Shown piece after piece: positions 8,617-18,300 of a stretch of 64,000 bases of DNA (its first letter is position 1; every line of letters starts with the position of its first letter). The notes under the pieces are model-generated. The model was not told the origin of the DNA. It was given only the letters and a program-made list of their open reading frames with translations, and searched no databases. Both the position numbers and the translations under genes were made by a program. Source of the DNA: Frankia sp. R82 (GTDB taxonomy: Bacteria; Actinomycetota; Actinomycetes; Frankiales; Frankiaceae); contig NZ_JAMQQG010000019.1 of NCBI RefSeq assembly GCF_023716925.1, forward strand, positions 20,836 to 84,835. The letters run 5' to 3'.

Positions 8617-11600
8617 GTGTATCGGATGGTCGACACGGCCCTCGTCCGCGCCGCGTCCCACACCGCCGAGTCGGAGTCGATGACCTGGCCGGATCTCACG
8701 GGCGACTCGGCAGCGGACGTGGAACGCTGGCGGGACTGGATCAAGCAGGTGTGGTCCCAGGAGTCGATTGCCCAGGCAGTCGAGGCTGCCAGCGCGCTGT
8801 TCGCCGGCCGTGTCCAAACGGTCCTCGACGGGCGGGTACACGAGCCTCGGCCGGTGCGGCGGGTGACGGCCACGCTGATCCGCTATCTGCTGCGGAGTCG
8901 GCATCGGGCGACCCCCTTCGGCCTGTTCGCCGGAGTCGCCCCAGTCCGTTTCGACCAGCGCCTCACCGTGCGCTGGGGTGCGGAGCACCGAGTCGTGGCC
9001 AGAGTGGACGCGGCCTGGCTCGCGGACGTCGTCGCCAGCCTGGAGCGGTGCCCCGAGCTGGTGCGTCGCCTACCGGTCATGGTCGATCCGACCCACCTGG
9101 TCCGGGGCGGCAGACTGATCATCCCCTGTCAGCAGCCGGGCGCCGACGGAGCGGACGGGCCGGCAGAGGTCTCCCTGCGGTACACGCCTGCGGTGGCGAG
9201 AGTCCTAGACGCCGCGCGGGTTCCGGTCCGGGCCTCGGTGCTGGCCCAGGAGATCGCGAACGCCTATCCCGGGGTAGCGGCGTCAATGGTCGATGGGCTT
9301 CTCGGTGAGCTGGTGGCACGTCGCGTTCTGTTGACTGGCCTACGCCCTCCAATGACGGCCACCGATCCGCTCAGCCACGTCGCCGCCGCACTGTCCGAGG
9401 CCGATGCCACCTCGATCCCGGCCATCGCCGGCACCCTCACCACGCTGATCGCCATCCACGAGGTGCTCACCGAGCACAACCGCGCCGCCGCCCAGGAACA
9501 GCCGCCTCTCCGACGCGCCGCACACCGAAAGATGACCAGGCTGGCGACTGGAGAGACAGCGACCACCGCTCTCGACCTGCGCCTCGACTGCGATCTCATG
9601 CTGCCCGTTCACGTGGCGAGGGAAGCAGAGAAGGCGCTGAGCGCGATCATGCGCCTCACTCCGTTTCCATTCGGCCCACCAGCATGGCGCGACTACCACG
9701 GCCGTTTCCTCGATCGATACGGGCCGGGCGCCGTGGTTCCGCTGCGAGACCTGGTCGACCCGGATATCGGCCTCGGGTTCCCCGCCGGCTACCGAGGCTC
9801 CACCATCGACCGTCCCCCGCCACGGTTGGCCCCGCGAGACGATCGGCTTCTCGCGCTCGCTCAGCGTGCCGCCCTCGACGGCGTTCGGGAGATCGAGCTT
9901 GACGACCGCTTGCTCGACGAGCTCCGCGAGCCCACCGCCGATGATCAGAAGGCCGCCTTGCCCGCGCACCTCGAACTGTGCTTCCACCTGCATGCCCCGA
10001 CCACCGCGGCATTGGAACGCGGCAGCTATGACCTCGTCGTCAATGGGCTGTCCCTGGCCGCGGGGACCCTGACGGGCCGATTCCTCGATCTGCTCGACCC
10101 GGCGGACCGCCGCCGCGTAGCCACGGCCTACGCAGGGCTGCCCACGCAAGACGCCGGAGCTGTCCGGGCGCAGGTCTCCTGCCCGCCGCTGCGGCTACGC
10201 ACCGAGAACGTGAGCAGAGCCGGCGTTGTCCTGCCGCACGTGATCTCTCTGGGTGAGCACCGGAGCGAGAACGACACGATGCCGCTGGACGATCTGGCGA
10301 TCAGCGCCGACGCCCGCCGCCTCTTCCTGATCTCCCGACGCGACGGGCGCAGGATCGAACCGGCGGTGTTTAACGCGGTGGAGCTCACCAACGTCGCGCA
10401 TCCGTTGGCCCGGTTCCTGTGCGAGCTTCCGCGGGCCGGATCGGCCGTGCTCATCCCGTTCTCCTGGGGAGTCGCCGCGACGATGCCGTTCCTGCCCCGC
10501 GTCCGATATGGCCGGACCGTGCTCTCTTCGGCGTGCTGGCGGCTGACCACCGCCGACGTCGCACCGGCCTCTGCCTCCTGGGAAGTGTGGGAGGACAGCA
10601 TGGCCCGTTGCCGGGCGCGTTACCGGCTTCCTGATGCCGTTGACCTGGGCGCGGCCGATCAGCGGCTACGTCTGGACCTCACGGAGAAGGCCCATCTCCA
10701 GCTGCTACGCGCCGACCTGGACCGATGGGGGCAGGTTACCCTGCACGAGGCGCCCGACTCCACCGCATGCGGCTGGTTCGACGGCCACGCCCACGAGATC
10801 ACCGCGGCGTTCGCCGCCACCCAGAAACCCTCTCGTCCCGAGCCGTCGCCGACCCGCCGACCCGCCGTGATCTTACGGAGCCACGGCTACCTCCCCGGCG
10901 GCTCCGGCTGGGCCTACGTCAAGCTGTATGGCCACCCGGACCGCGCCACGACGATCCTCACCGCCTACCTGCCCGCGCTGTTCGACGCCTGGGACACGCC
11001 GCCCGCGATGTGGTTCCTCCGCTATCGCGATCCCGACCCGCACCTGAGGCTCCGCTTCCGGCTGACCGAGCCCGGCGACTTCGCGCACGTGGCGCGACGA
11101 GTCGCCGCCTGGGCGGCGCATCTGCGAGAGGACGGGCTCGTCGCCCGCGTCCAGTGGGACGCCTACCTTCCCGAGACCGGTCGTTATGGCACCGGACCGA
11201 CTATGGTAGCGGCCGAGACCGTGTTCACCGCCGACTCTTCCGCCGCGCTCGCCCAGCTCCTGCACCCCATCGGATCCACCAGGCCCGGTCAGGCCGCCGT
11301 CCCTGTGACCGTGGCCAGTCTCGTCGACCTGGCGATCTCCTTCACCGGGGAGCTCGACGAGGCGATGCGCTGGTTGGGCCGCAGTGTGACGACCCGGACC
11401 GGTCCCACTCTGGACCGGTCGGTCCGGGACGAGACTCTGCGGCTCGCTGATCCACATAAGGACTTCGCACAGCTCCGCACCATCCCCGGTGGATCACAGA
11501 TCGTCGACTCGTGGGCACGCCGACGCGAGGCACTATCCCACTACCGAGACCGGCTGCGCACCGGAGGCGGGCCGGACCCCAGCACGATCCTTCACTCGCT

Positions 11601-11712
11601 GCTCCACATGCACCACATCCGGGTGAACGGACTCGATGAGGCCGCCGAACAGGAATGCCGTCGGCTTGCCCGCGCCACGGCCCTCGCCTGGGCCGCCCGG
11701 AGCCGGGCATGA
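8617..11712 (+). CDS. lanB: Class I lanthipeptide dehydratase LanB with C-terminal elimination domain
   Basis: A 1031-residue full-length LanB. Residues 1 to about 720 match the lantibiotic dehydratase N-terminal (glutamylation) domain, including the RRVTATLIRYLLRSRHRATPFG region typical of the family (TPFGLFAG). From about residue 748 the thiopeptide-type/SpaB_C elimination domain follows (WAYVKLYG, MWFLRYRDPDPHLRLRF, then a V-Q-W-D-A-Y-L-P-E-T-G-R-Y-G run). LanB uses glutamyl-tRNA to activate Ser/Thr of the precursor and then eliminates glutamate to form dehydroamino acids. GTG at 8617 is preceded by GGAGGAGG with 8-nt spacing. It overlaps lanC by 4 nt (ATGA). Domain boundaries are approximate. 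Confidence 0.92.
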   Translation: MYRMVDTALVRAASHTAESESMTWPDLTGDSAADVERWRDWIKQVWSQESIAQAVEAASALFAGRVQTVLDGRVHEPRPVRRVTATLIRYLLRSRHRATPFGLFAGVAPVRFDQRLTVRWGAEHRVVARVDAAWLADVVASLERCPELVRRLPVMVDPTHLVRGGRLIIPCQQPGADGADGPAEVSLRYTPAVARVLDAARVPVRASVLAQEIANAYPGVAASMVDGLLGELVARRVLLTGLRPPMTATDPLSHVAAALSEADATSIPAIAGTLTTLIAIHEVLTEHNRAAAQEQPPLRRAAHRKMTRLATGETATTALDLRLDCDLMLPVHVAREAEKALSAIMRLTPFPFGPPAWRDYHGRFLDRYGPGAVVPLRDLVDPDIGLGFPAGYRGSTIDRPPPRLAPRDDRLLALAQRAALDGVREIELDDRLLDELREPTADDQKAALPAHLELCFHLHAPTTAALERGSYDLVVNGLSLAAGTLTGRFLDLLDPADRRRVATAYAGLPTQDAGAVRAQVSCPPLRLRTENVSRAGVVLPHVISLGEHRSENDTMPLDDLAISADARRLFLISRRDGRRIEPAVFNAVELTNVAHPLARFLCELPRAGSAVLIPFSWGVAATMPFLPRVRYGRTVLSSACWRLTTADVAPASASWEVWEDSMARCRARYRLPDAVDLGAADQRLRLDLTEKAHLQLLRADLDRWGQVTLHEAPDSTACGWFDGHAHEITAAFAATQKPSRPEPSPTRRPAVILRSHGYLPGGSGWAYVKLYGHPDRATTILTAYLPALFDAWDTPPAMWFLRYRDPDPHLRLRFRLTEPGDFAHVARRVAAWAAHLREDGLVARVQWDAYLPETGRYGTGPTMVAAETVFTADSSAALAQLLHPIGSTRPGQAAVPVTVASLVDLAISFTGELDEAMRWLGRSVTTRTGPTLDRSVRDETLRLADPHKDFAQLRTIPGGSQIVDSWARRREALSHYRDRLRTGGGPDPSTILHSLLHMHHIRVNGLDEAAEQECRRLARATALAWAARSRA

Positions 11713-12959
11713 GCGTCGACGCCCGCGCCGACCTCGCTGATGCTGTCGCGGCCCGGCTGACCGTCCCCACCACGGTCGGCCCCAGCGCCGCGGAGCTCTC
11801 CCAGTCCCTGGCCCGGGGCGCGCCCGGCACCGCACTGCTGCACATCGAACGCGCCCGCGCCGGGCGCGGCGATTGGAGCACCGTCCACGCCTGGCTGGCC
11901 GCCGCCACCCGCACCCCGATCAACGCCGGGCCAGATGCCAGCCTGTATGTCGGTGCTCCGGCCGTCGCCTTCGCCGTCCACACCGCCGCCGCGAGGTCAG
12001 AGCGTTACCAGCGTGCCCTCACCACCCTGCACGCCACGGTCCGCCACCTCACGCGGGACCGACTCGACCGTGCCCACCGGCGCCTCGCCCGCGGCGACCC
12101 GCCCGCGTTCACCGAGTTCGACCTTCTCTATGGCCTGACCGGGCTCGGCGCCTACCACCTCCAGGTCGATCCTGACGGCGACGACCTCCGCCAGGTCCTC
12201 CGCTACCTCGTTCGCCTCACCAAGCCGATCCGCCGTCACGGCGACCAGTTCCCGGGCTGGTGGACCGATCTGTCCCCCACCCGCCAGCGCTCGGCCGACT
12301 TCGCCGGCGGCCATGGCAACCTCGGCATGGCCCACGGCATCGCCGGCCCGCTGGCTGTGCTCGCCCTCGCTGCCCGCCGCGGAATCGTCGTGGACGGCCA
12401 CCGAGACGCCATCGAACAGATCTGTTCCTGGTTCGACGCCTGGCGGCAGGACCCTGGACCGGGCCACACCGGGCCATGGTGGCCGCAGTGGATCACTGAC
12501 GGTGAGAGGCGGGCGGGGCAGATACGCCAGCTGGTACCGACCCGGCGCACCGCGTCCTGGTGCTACGGAACGCCCGGGATCGCGCGGGCACAGCAGCTCG
12601 CCGCGATCGCCACCGGCGATCAGCCCCGCACGCTGGCCGCCGAACACGCCCTCGCCAGCTGCCTGGCCGAAGCTGTCCGGCCCGGCCGCGTCGTTGACGC
12701 CGGCCTCTGCCACGGCTGGGCGGGACTGATCCTGACCGCGCGCCGCGCCGCGGCCGACGCGACCACCGGCACAGCTGGCCACCCGATCAGCGCCTTCCTT
12801 CCTCGGCTGACCGATGCCCTCATCCGGCACGTCCGCGCCGGCAGCGGCGAGGACGAGGGCCTCCTCGATGGTGACGCCGGCGTCGCCCTCGCCCTGCACA
12901 CCGTCGACCTCAACGGATTTCCGTCATCCGGATGGGACACATGCCTCCTGATCGCCTGA
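11709..12959 (+). CDS. lanC: Lanthionine cyclase LanC
   Basis: A 416-residue LanC-family cyclase. GGHGNLGMAHGIAGPLAVL (about residues 200-218) is the glycine-rich cyclase motif. The zinc ligands are visible as SWCYG (Cys near 285) and LCHGWAG (Cys-His near 333). It adds cysteine thiols to the dehydroamino acids made by LanB, forming (methyl)lanthionine rings. The ATG at 11709 overlaps the lanB stop in ATGA; an in-frame ATG further upstream lies inside lanB and is unlikely. The 3' end overlaps the next gene by about 28 bp, so the biosynthetic genes are translationally coupled. Confidence 0.92.
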   Translation: MSVDARADLADAVAARLTVPTTVGPSAAELSQSLARGAPGTALLHIERARAGRGDWSTVHAWLAAATRTPINAGPDASLYVGAPAVAFAVHTAAARSERYQRALTTLHATVRHLTRDRLDRAHRRLARGDPPAFTEFDLLYGLTGLGAYHLQVDPDGDDLRQVLRYLVRLTKPIRRHGDQFPGWWTDLSPTRQRSADFAGGHGNLGMAHGIAGPLAVLALAARRGIVVDGHRDAIEQICSWFDAWRQDPGPGHTGPWWPQWITDGERRAGQIRQLVPTRRTASWCYGTPGIARAQQLAAIATGDQPRTLAAEHALASCLAEAVRPGRVVDAGLCHGWAGLILTARRAAADATTGTAGHPISAFLPRLTDALIRHVRAGSGEDEGLLDGDAGVALALHTVDLNGFPSSGWDTCLLIA

Positions 12960-14014
12960 TTGGCACCCCGCCCGAGAGCCGGAATGTCGCGGCACGTGAC
13001 GCTGAGACAGCGGTGCTGGCCGTCCTCGCTGGCACGCCGATCACCACCGCCGCAGCCCGCATCGGCCTGCCGGCCGCCCACCTCGCTGACGCCGTCGAGC
13101 TCTACCAGGCCGCAGGTCAGGCCGCGCTCGCGGCCCAGACCGCGCTGTCCGGCTGGTACCAGGTGCACGTCGCGTTCCCCGACCGGGCGACCGCCGAGAC
13201 CGCGATGGCCTCGCAGGTCCGCCCACCAGTTCGCGACGCAGAGGCCGAGGGAACCATCGACTCCTGGTGGTTCATCCGCAAGACGCCCTTCTGGCGCCTG
13301 CGGTTCCAAACCACGAGGTCAGCGGACACCCAGGCGCTCGTCCGGCGCGTCCTCGACGACATGACTGCGAAGAACCTGGTCACGCGATGGTGGCCGGGCA
13401 TCTACGAGCCCGAGACTGCGGTGTTCGGCGGCACCGCCGCGATGGACATCGCCCACCAGCTCTTCCACGCCGACAGCAGCGTCGTCCTCGACTACCTGCA
13501 CCGCTACGATGCGGCCACGTCGGCGATGAAGCTGATCGGCCGACGCGAGCTGTCCCTACTGCTGTGCAGTGCCCTGATGCGCGCCGCCGGCCAGGACTGG
13601 CATGAGCAGGGCGATATCTGGCACCGCGTGACCCAGATGCGTCCCCTCGACACCGGCCAAGACTCCGACCGGATAGCCGGCACGACGAGGAACGTGCGCC
13701 GCCTCCTCACCCTCGACACAGGAGCGGAATCGGATCTTTTGGCCGAGGACAAGCCACTGACGTTCGCCCGGCCGTGGTTCACCGCCTTCACGACCGCCGG
13801 CAGCCAGCTGGCCAGCGCCGTCCACGACGGCTCGCTGAGGCGCGGCATCCGCGACGTCCTCGCCCACCATGTGATCTTCCACTGGAACCGTTTTGGACTG
13901 TCCGGCCCAGCCCAGGCCGTCCTCGCGCAAGCCGCCGCTGACGGCATCCTCGGATCACCTGTCCGCCCGGTCGAACCGCAGGCAGCGGCAGCGGACGATG
14001 TGGCCAGAACCTGA
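12932..14014 (+). CDS. Thiopeptide-type bacteriocin biosynthesis (SpaB_C-like) stand-alone protein
   Basis: A 360-residue protein with an N-terminal helical segment (residues 20-65) followed by a thiopeptide-type/SpaB_C-like domain: WYQVHVAF, DSWWFIRKTPFWRLRFQ, WWPGIYEPETAVFGG and the HADSS segment are the usual landmarks, equivalent to the LanB C-terminal domain. Such proteins either eliminate glutamate from glutamylated precursors or act as N-methyl/cyclisation partners in thiopeptide-like systems. It is redundant with the elimination domain already on LanB, so it may serve other residues. Two in-frame ATGs (12932, 12941) are possible starts, both inside lanC. It overlaps the next gene by 17 bp. 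Confidence 0.85.
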   Translation: MGHMPPDRLIGTPPESRNVAARDAETAVLAVLAGTPITTAAARIGLPAAHLADAVELYQAAGQAALAAQTALSGWYQVHVAFPDRATAETAMASQVRPPVRDAEAEGTIDSWWFIRKTPFWRLRFQTTRSADTQALVRRVLDDMTAKNLVTRWWPGIYEPETAVFGGTAAMDIAHQLFHADSSVVLDYLHRYDAATSAMKLIGRRELSLLLCSALMRAAGQDWHEQGDIWHRVTQMRPLDTGQDSDRIAGTTRNVRRLLTLDTGAESDLLAEDKPLTFARPWFTAFTTAGSQLASAVHDGSLRRGIRDVLAHHVIFHWNRFGLSGPAQAVLAQAAADGILGSPVRPVEPQAAAADDVART

Positions 14015-14867
14015 CCAGCCAGCCGTCGTCCATCGGATGCGAGCCGCCCACACAAAGGCATGCATCGCCCTCGACGTCGGGCCCGCACCCGACGCCGTCG
14101 ACCACTGGGGCTGGCAAGGCAGAACCCTCGGACGACCCGTGTCCGCCGAGCATGGCGCCTGCTGGCTTCGCCTTGCCAGCTCACCGGCCGACGAGATCGT
14201 CACGACCTTCTGGGACGGAGCGGTCGAAGCGCAGCGGCAGCTCCCCCGCTCCCTGCCCCGCCCGCAACTCGTCGGCTGTCACGACTGGACCGCCGGCCGG
14301 TGGGCCTACCGCGCCGAGCTATACGATCTCGTATCCGGTCGCGTCCTCGCCCCTTCCGCGATCCTGACGACAGCGGCGGATCTTCCCGCGTCCTGGTGGG
14401 CTGCCCTACGCGAGGCGCTCGACGCCATCGCTGCCGTCCCGACGGACCGTCTGACGATCCATCGGAGCTATCTCTCCAGGGTCATGCTCCGCCACCTGGG
14501 CGCGCAGGCATTCGGCAGTGAGGTGACCGCCCCATGGACGACGGCCCACGGCGATCTTCACTTCGCGAACCTGGTCGGCCCTGACCTTCATCTGCTCGAT
14601 TGGGAAGGCTGGGGCAGCGCCCCGGCCGGCTACGACGCCGCGACACTCCACGGCTACAGCCTGCTCGTACCCGCCACCGCCGCCCGCGTCCGCCACGAAC
14701 TCGCCCACATCCTCGACACCCCAGCCGGCCATTACGCCGAACTCGCCGTGATCAGCGAAATCCTGGACAGCACCACACACGGCGAGAACCTCGCGCTGGC
14801 AGAGCCGCTACGCCGCCGCGCGGCTCTCCTCCTCAAAGACACAGCGGGCCCCCGCCCCCAGACATAG
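13998..14867 (+). CDS. Phosphotransferase-fold protein (APH/choline-kinase-like)
   Basis: A 289-residue protein with the hallmark of aminoglycoside phosphotransferase/protein-kinase-like enzymes: TTAHGDLHFANL (Brenner-type catalytic aspartate and metal-binding Asn) near residue 180 and HLLDWEGWG (the DFG-like metal aspartate) about 15 residues later. The N-lobe is short and lacks an obvious glycine-rich loop. ATG at 13998 overlaps the end of the SpaB_C-like gene. Last gene of the lanthipeptide operon, so it could phosphorylate a biosynthetic intermediate or give self-resistance; both are inference. Similar APH-like genes recur in FxLD-type clusters as far as I recall. Confidence 0.75.
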   Translation: MWPEPDQPAVVHRMRAAHTKACIALDVGPAPDAVDHWGWQGRTLGRPVSAEHGACWLRLASSPADEIVTTFWDGAVEAQRQLPRSLPRPQLVGCHDWTAGRWAYRAELYDLVSGRVLAPSAILTTAADLPASWWAALREALDAIAAVPTDRLTIHRSYLSRVMLRHLGAQAFGSEVTAPWTTAHGDLHFANLVGPDLHLLDWEGWGSAPAGYDAATLHGYSLLVPATAARVRHELAHILDTPAGHYAELAVISEILDSTTHGENLALAEPLRRRAALLLKDTAGPRPQT

Positions 14868-15107
14868 ACGATCCGCACGCCCGACGAGAGGACCCGCCGG
14901 TCAGTAGCCTCGGGCACTGGGCGGCCTTGGGCGCCGTCGACGGGCATAGCGGCACCGTTGATCCAGATGGCGCGGTCGCCCCCGAACCCAAGGTCCTCGG
15001 CATCGCTCGGATCAGGGGTTCCCTGCGCACCTGGACCGAAGTGAGCCGCACGGTGCACGCGCTCACGCCGTGGGTCGCGCGGCCTTCGGTGCGCGATCTG
15101 AAAAACG

Positions 15108-15959
15108 CTACGGTGACGGCCAGTCTTCCGCTCGCAGCTGCGCACCGGCCCAGTCCGCCACGGTACGGATGACCGATGCCTGCCAGATCTGGGTCTGGGG
15201 GTCGGCGTAGGCGGGGTCGTCGTGGACCGCGATGCCGTGCTGCGCCCCGTCCACCGCCACCAGGCGGACCTCACCTCCGAACCGGTCGACGGCGGCCCGC
15301 GAGCTGTCCACGGGGACGAAGGTGTCCTTCGTACCATGCACGATCAGCGTCGGAGCGGTCACAGCACCGAGTTCGCGGTCCGGTCGCAGGTAGAAGACCT
15401 CGTTGAGCAGCGGGCGGCCGAGCAGGAAGGTCGGCGAGTGCTCCAGGTATCCGTCGTCCGTCAGATGCCGTCCCGCGTCCTCGTCGATCTGGTCGTCGTG
15501 CCAGTAGGGCTTCTGGTCGATGAACCTGTTCTTGTAGTCCAGGAGTGGATTGAAAAGCACCAGGCTGCGGACCTGCTCGGGATGGCGGGCGGCGAACAGC
15601 GCGCTTATCCCGCCGCCGAAACTGGCGCCTACCAGAACCACCGTGTCCGTACCGATCGCTCCTGCGGCATGCGAGGCAGCGGCCAGGATGTCACCGAGGA
15701 TCCCGGCGATCGTAAGGTCCTCCATCCGTCCCTGGCTCTCGCCGTGCGCTCGGAAGTCGAACCGGAGCGACGCGATTCCAGCCTCTGCCAGGCCGTGCGC
15801 GAGTCGGGTGAAGAAGCCCCCTTCCTCTCTCGTCACACCTCCGCCGTGCACCAGGACCGCGACCCCCAAGGGGCGGTCCGACGGCCTCAGCAGGCTCCCT
15901 GCCAGCAGCAGCCCGTCAGGACTGCGGAACGTCACGGCCTTTTCGAGATCTCGGGTCAT
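15108..15959 (-). CDS. Alpha/beta hydrolase (serine esterase/peptidase-like)
   Basis: A 283-residue hydrolase. LVHGGGVTREEGGFF forms the oxyanion region, GASFGGGISALF the nucleophile elbow (Ser), HGTKDTFVPVDSS the acid, and GAQHGIAVHDDP the catalytic histidine. No signal peptide, so it is cytoplasmic. It resembles the short-chain hydrolases that act on small esters or peptides. The start chosen is the ATG at 15959 (AAGGAG about 4 nt upstream); a further 24 codons upstream are open but less convincing. It is convergent with the lanthipeptide operon, with about 240 bp between in which I see no gene. It may be unrelated to lanthipeptide maturation. Confidence 0.82.
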   Translation of the reverse strand: MTRDLEKAVTFRSPDGLLLAGSLLRPSDRPLGVAVLVHGGGVTREEGGFFTRLAHGLAEAGIASLRFDFRAHGESQGRMEDLTIAGILGDILAAASHAAGAIGTDTVVLVGASFGGGISALFAARHPEQVRSLVLFNPLLDYKNRFIDQKPYWHDDQIDEDAGRHLTDDGYLEHSPTFLLGRPLLNEVFYLRPDRELGAVTAPTLIVHGTKDTFVPVDSSRAAVDRFGGEVRLVAVDGAQHGIAVHDDPAYADPQTQIWQASVIRTVADWAGAQLRAEDWPSP

Positions 15960-16293
15960 CCCACTCCTTGAGCCGCGCGGTCCTGGCTCTGCCCGCCAGC
16001 CATCGAATGTCGGCCCGCGCTCGACCATCATGATCCGTGGACGTCCGGGTGCTGTCCACGCACGTCTCCGCGAGCGGAACCATCACATCACGGTCGCCGA
16101 TCGCCTCGTATGGCTGCGACCAGGAGACCAGCGACGAGCGTGCCCTCCTTGACGCGTCAGCCTGACCAGGCCAACACACCCCGGCAGCCCCGGCGCGGGG
16201 CGCCGCGCACAGGAGCGCTACAAGCTCCCACGAGGACACGAACGGATCATCGCCGGCGAGACGAAAATGTCAACTCGACGGATTACATCCTGG

Positions 16294-16346
16294 CAGGTCA
16301 GACACCATGCCGACACGCGAATCAGATGTTCGCCCTGCGGGGAATG
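16294..16346 (+). promoter_or_regulatory. Composite regulatory element, copy D
   Basis: CAGGTCA at 16294-16300, 18-nt spacer, GAA-N7-TTC, 7-nt spacer, GGGGAATG at 16339-16346. It ends 121 nt before the radical SAM gene. Together with copies A and C it shows perfect conservation of all three blocks. Confidence 0.8.
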
Positions 16347-16467
16347 ACTGCGGTGTGGATCGCTTGGGACGCTGGAGGCGTTCAGCGTCGGCGCCGCAGT
16401 TCGCCGTCACGAAGGGTGGCGGTCAGCTGGCCTGGTCGCCGCTCGCGCCTACGTCGAGAAGGACCTG

Positions 16468-17508
16468 ATGATCGCATCCTCCCCACCTGTACCTGCGGTC
16501 AATCCCGCCGCGCGGCCCGCCAGCGACGAGGGTCTTACTCGCGCTGCTGAACCTGTGGTCTTCACCGACGGGCACCACTTCGACCTCGCGGCGTCCTTGG
16601 ACCTGGAGACGGTCGCCTCCGCGGCGACCGGTCCACTGTCGGTGATCCTTCAGGTGACGAAGCGGTGCAACTTCGACTGCTCGTTCTGCTCCGAGACCTC
16701 GCAGGAGCCCGATCCGACGCTGGCCGCGCTGGAGCGGATGCGCGACAACCTGGCTGGAGTACCGCGGGTGTTCCTCTCCGGCGGCGAGCCACTGCTACGC
16801 CGGGACATCGTCGACGTCGTCAACATGTTCGCCGGCACAGTGATCGGCCTGCCGACCAACGCGACGCGTGGGCTCCAGCACGCACGTGACCTGGCCGGCA
16901 AGGTCGCGTTCGTCAACGTCGGCCTAGAGGGGCCGCGGGCCACGACGAACCGGGTCCGTGGCGACTACGACAAGGTCATGGAAGGGGTGCGGGCGTTCCA
17001 GGCCGCGGGGCTGCCACTGTCGCTGTCGGCGGTCGTCTACCGCTCGACGCTGACGGCGCTGCCCTTCACCCTTCAGATCGCCGACGTGCTCGACGCCGGG
17101 AAACTCAAGCTGATCATGCCGCTGCGCAAGGGCAACGCGCTCGATCTCGCCGACCACGAGTTCCTCACCATCGAGGAGGCCACGGCGGCATTCGATCGCC
17201 TGGCTGGTCTGCGCACGGCGCACGACTGGCGGCCGGCGCTGCGGCTGACGGCCTGGACGGCGGACACCGAAGGCCACATGATCGTGGTCAGTCCGCGGGG
17301 GCTGGCGAGTGCCTGGCCGGTCTACGACGCCCCCGACCTGCTGGAACCGTTGGGCAGCCTGCTCGACGAGCCGATCAGCCAGATCTGGGCGCGGTACCGG
17401 TTCAAACGCAACCACTACGCCAAATATTTGGGCCAGTCGATTCACACAGTCGGCCGCGCCGGACGGCCCTTGTCGCCGCGCCGTTCGTTGCGGATTGCGC
17501 ATGCGTAA
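16468..17508 (+). CDS. Radical SAM protein (MoaA/PqqE-like core, no SPASM)
   Basis: A 346-residue radical SAM enzyme. The iron-sulphur motif is CNFDCSFC (Cys 67, 71, 74), followed by the SAM-binding FLSGGEPLLRRD and the NVGLEGP strand. The C-terminal third has no cysteine cluster, so there are no SPASM auxiliary clusters. ATG at 16468 follows AGAAGGAC. It overlaps the next gene by 8 bp and begins a four-gene unit (radical SAM, unknown, 35-aa ORF, P-loop kinase). The substrate cannot be read from sequence; a peptide (RiPP-type) or a nucleotide substrate are both possible given the kinase and the truncated NUDIX gene downstream. It is not viperin-like: the motif context differs. Confidence 0.85.
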   Translation: MIASSPPVPAVNPAARPASDEGLTRAAEPVVFTDGHHFDLAASLDLETVASAATGPLSVILQVTKRCNFDCSFCSETSQEPDPTLAALERMRDNLAGVPRVFLSGGEPLLRRDIVDVVNMFAGTVIGLPTNATRGLQHARDLAGKVAFVNVGLEGPRATTNRVRGDYDKVMEGVRAFQAAGLPLSLSAVVYRSTLTALPFTLQIADVLDAGKLKLIMPLRKGNALDLADHEFLTIEEATAAFDRLAGLRTAHDWRPALRLTAWTADTEGHMIVVSPRGLASAWPVYDAPDLLEPLGSLLDEPISQIWARYRFKRNHYAKYLGQSIHTVGRAGRPLSPRRSLRIAHA

Positions 17509-18196
17509 GGCGAGCAACCTGAACTGGGCCGACACCCCGTTCGGCGGCGCACGGCGCCCGTTCGCCGACCGGACCTCCCTGCTCGCCGCCTTCTCGGTCA
17601 CCGCAACCGACAGCTCGCCTGCCGCCGCCGCGGCCGTGTACCTTCCGCTGCCACGGGCACGCTCGCTGACCGTGACCGACACGACGGTGCGGTTCGGCTT
17701 CCACGCCCTCGCCGCCGAGGAGCCCGCGGAGACGCCTGCCGTCGTAGCGTCTGTCGACGCGCTACTTGTCCAGGCTCGACGTCAGGCTGCGATCCTCGCC
17801 GGCCACCGCCTCGGCGACCAACTCGCGGCCCTGACCGCCGTAGGCACCGGCCAGGCCACGCGCGGGATCGCCGCCGTGCGCGACGCCTGGCACGGCCAGC
17901 CCTTGGAACGCGGTGTGGCTCGCCTTCACGACACGAGCAGCCAGCCAGGGCCGGCCACGCTGGCGGACATCTGCGCCGGCTACGACCTCCACACGCTGCC
18001 CGCCGAATTCCCTCCGGCCGGGACTGACCCGACAACCCCACAGATCCTTCGGCAGCACGTCACGTATGCACTGGCAATCGCACTGATCGCCGCACGAAAC
18101 GCAGACCACTACCAGTGGGATGCCCTCCACCTCGATGCCATCGTCGATGCCGCGGCCTGGGACCAGCTCACCTACCTGCCGCCGCGCATCCCATGA
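17501..18196 (+). CDS. Unknown protein of the radical SAM cassette
   Basis: A 231-residue protein that I do not recognise. It starts ATGCGTAAG inside the last codons of the radical SAM gene and ends in ATGA with the next small ORF, so it is translationally coupled on both sides. The N-terminus (NLNWADTPFGGARRPF) is followed by an alanine-rich, mostly helical body with a conserved-looking DHYQWDALHLDAIVDAA near the C-terminus. There is no signal peptide, membrane segment or cysteine cluster. Its position suggests a partner or chaperone of the radical SAM enzyme, or its substrate-binding subunit. Confidence 0.7.
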   Translation: MRKASNLNWADTPFGGARRPFADRTSLLAAFSVTATDSSPAAAAAVYLPLPRARSLTVTDTTVRFGFHALAAEEPAETPAVVASVDALLVQARRQAAILAGHRLGDQLAALTAVGTGQATRGIAAVRDAWHGQPLERGVARLHDTSSQPGPATLADICAGYDLHTLPAEFPPAGTDPTTPQILRQHVTYALAIALIAARNADHYQWDALHLDAIVDAAAWDQLTYLPPRIP

Positions 18197-18300
18197 GCGG
18201 CACAGACGGCACGTCCGACCGGACCCGGCGCCTGCCGCCTTCGCGTACCGTCCCCGCCGATCGCGGCGACCAGCTGCTGGGCGTGGAAGGAACCCGCTGA
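18193..18300 (+). CDS. 35-residue ORF in the radical SAM operon, possible peptide
   Basis: ATG at 18193 overlaps the preceding stop (ATGA), and the TGA at 18298-18300 overlaps the ATG of the kinase (TGATG). The 35-residue product begins MSGTDGTSDRTRR and ends LLGVEGTR. It is hydrophilic, has no cysteine and no recognisable leader. The tight coupling on both sides favours real translation, either as a small subunit, a candidate radical SAM substrate, or merely a translational bridge between genes. Confidence 0.45.
   Translation: MSGTDGTSDRTRRLPPSRTVPADRGDQLLGVEGTR

Noticed and set aside
16468..17508. Viperin-like antiviral radical SAM enzyme
   Set aside because: A kinase and NUDIX fragment nearby made this tempting, but the cysteine-motif surroundings fit MoaA/PqqE-like proteins.
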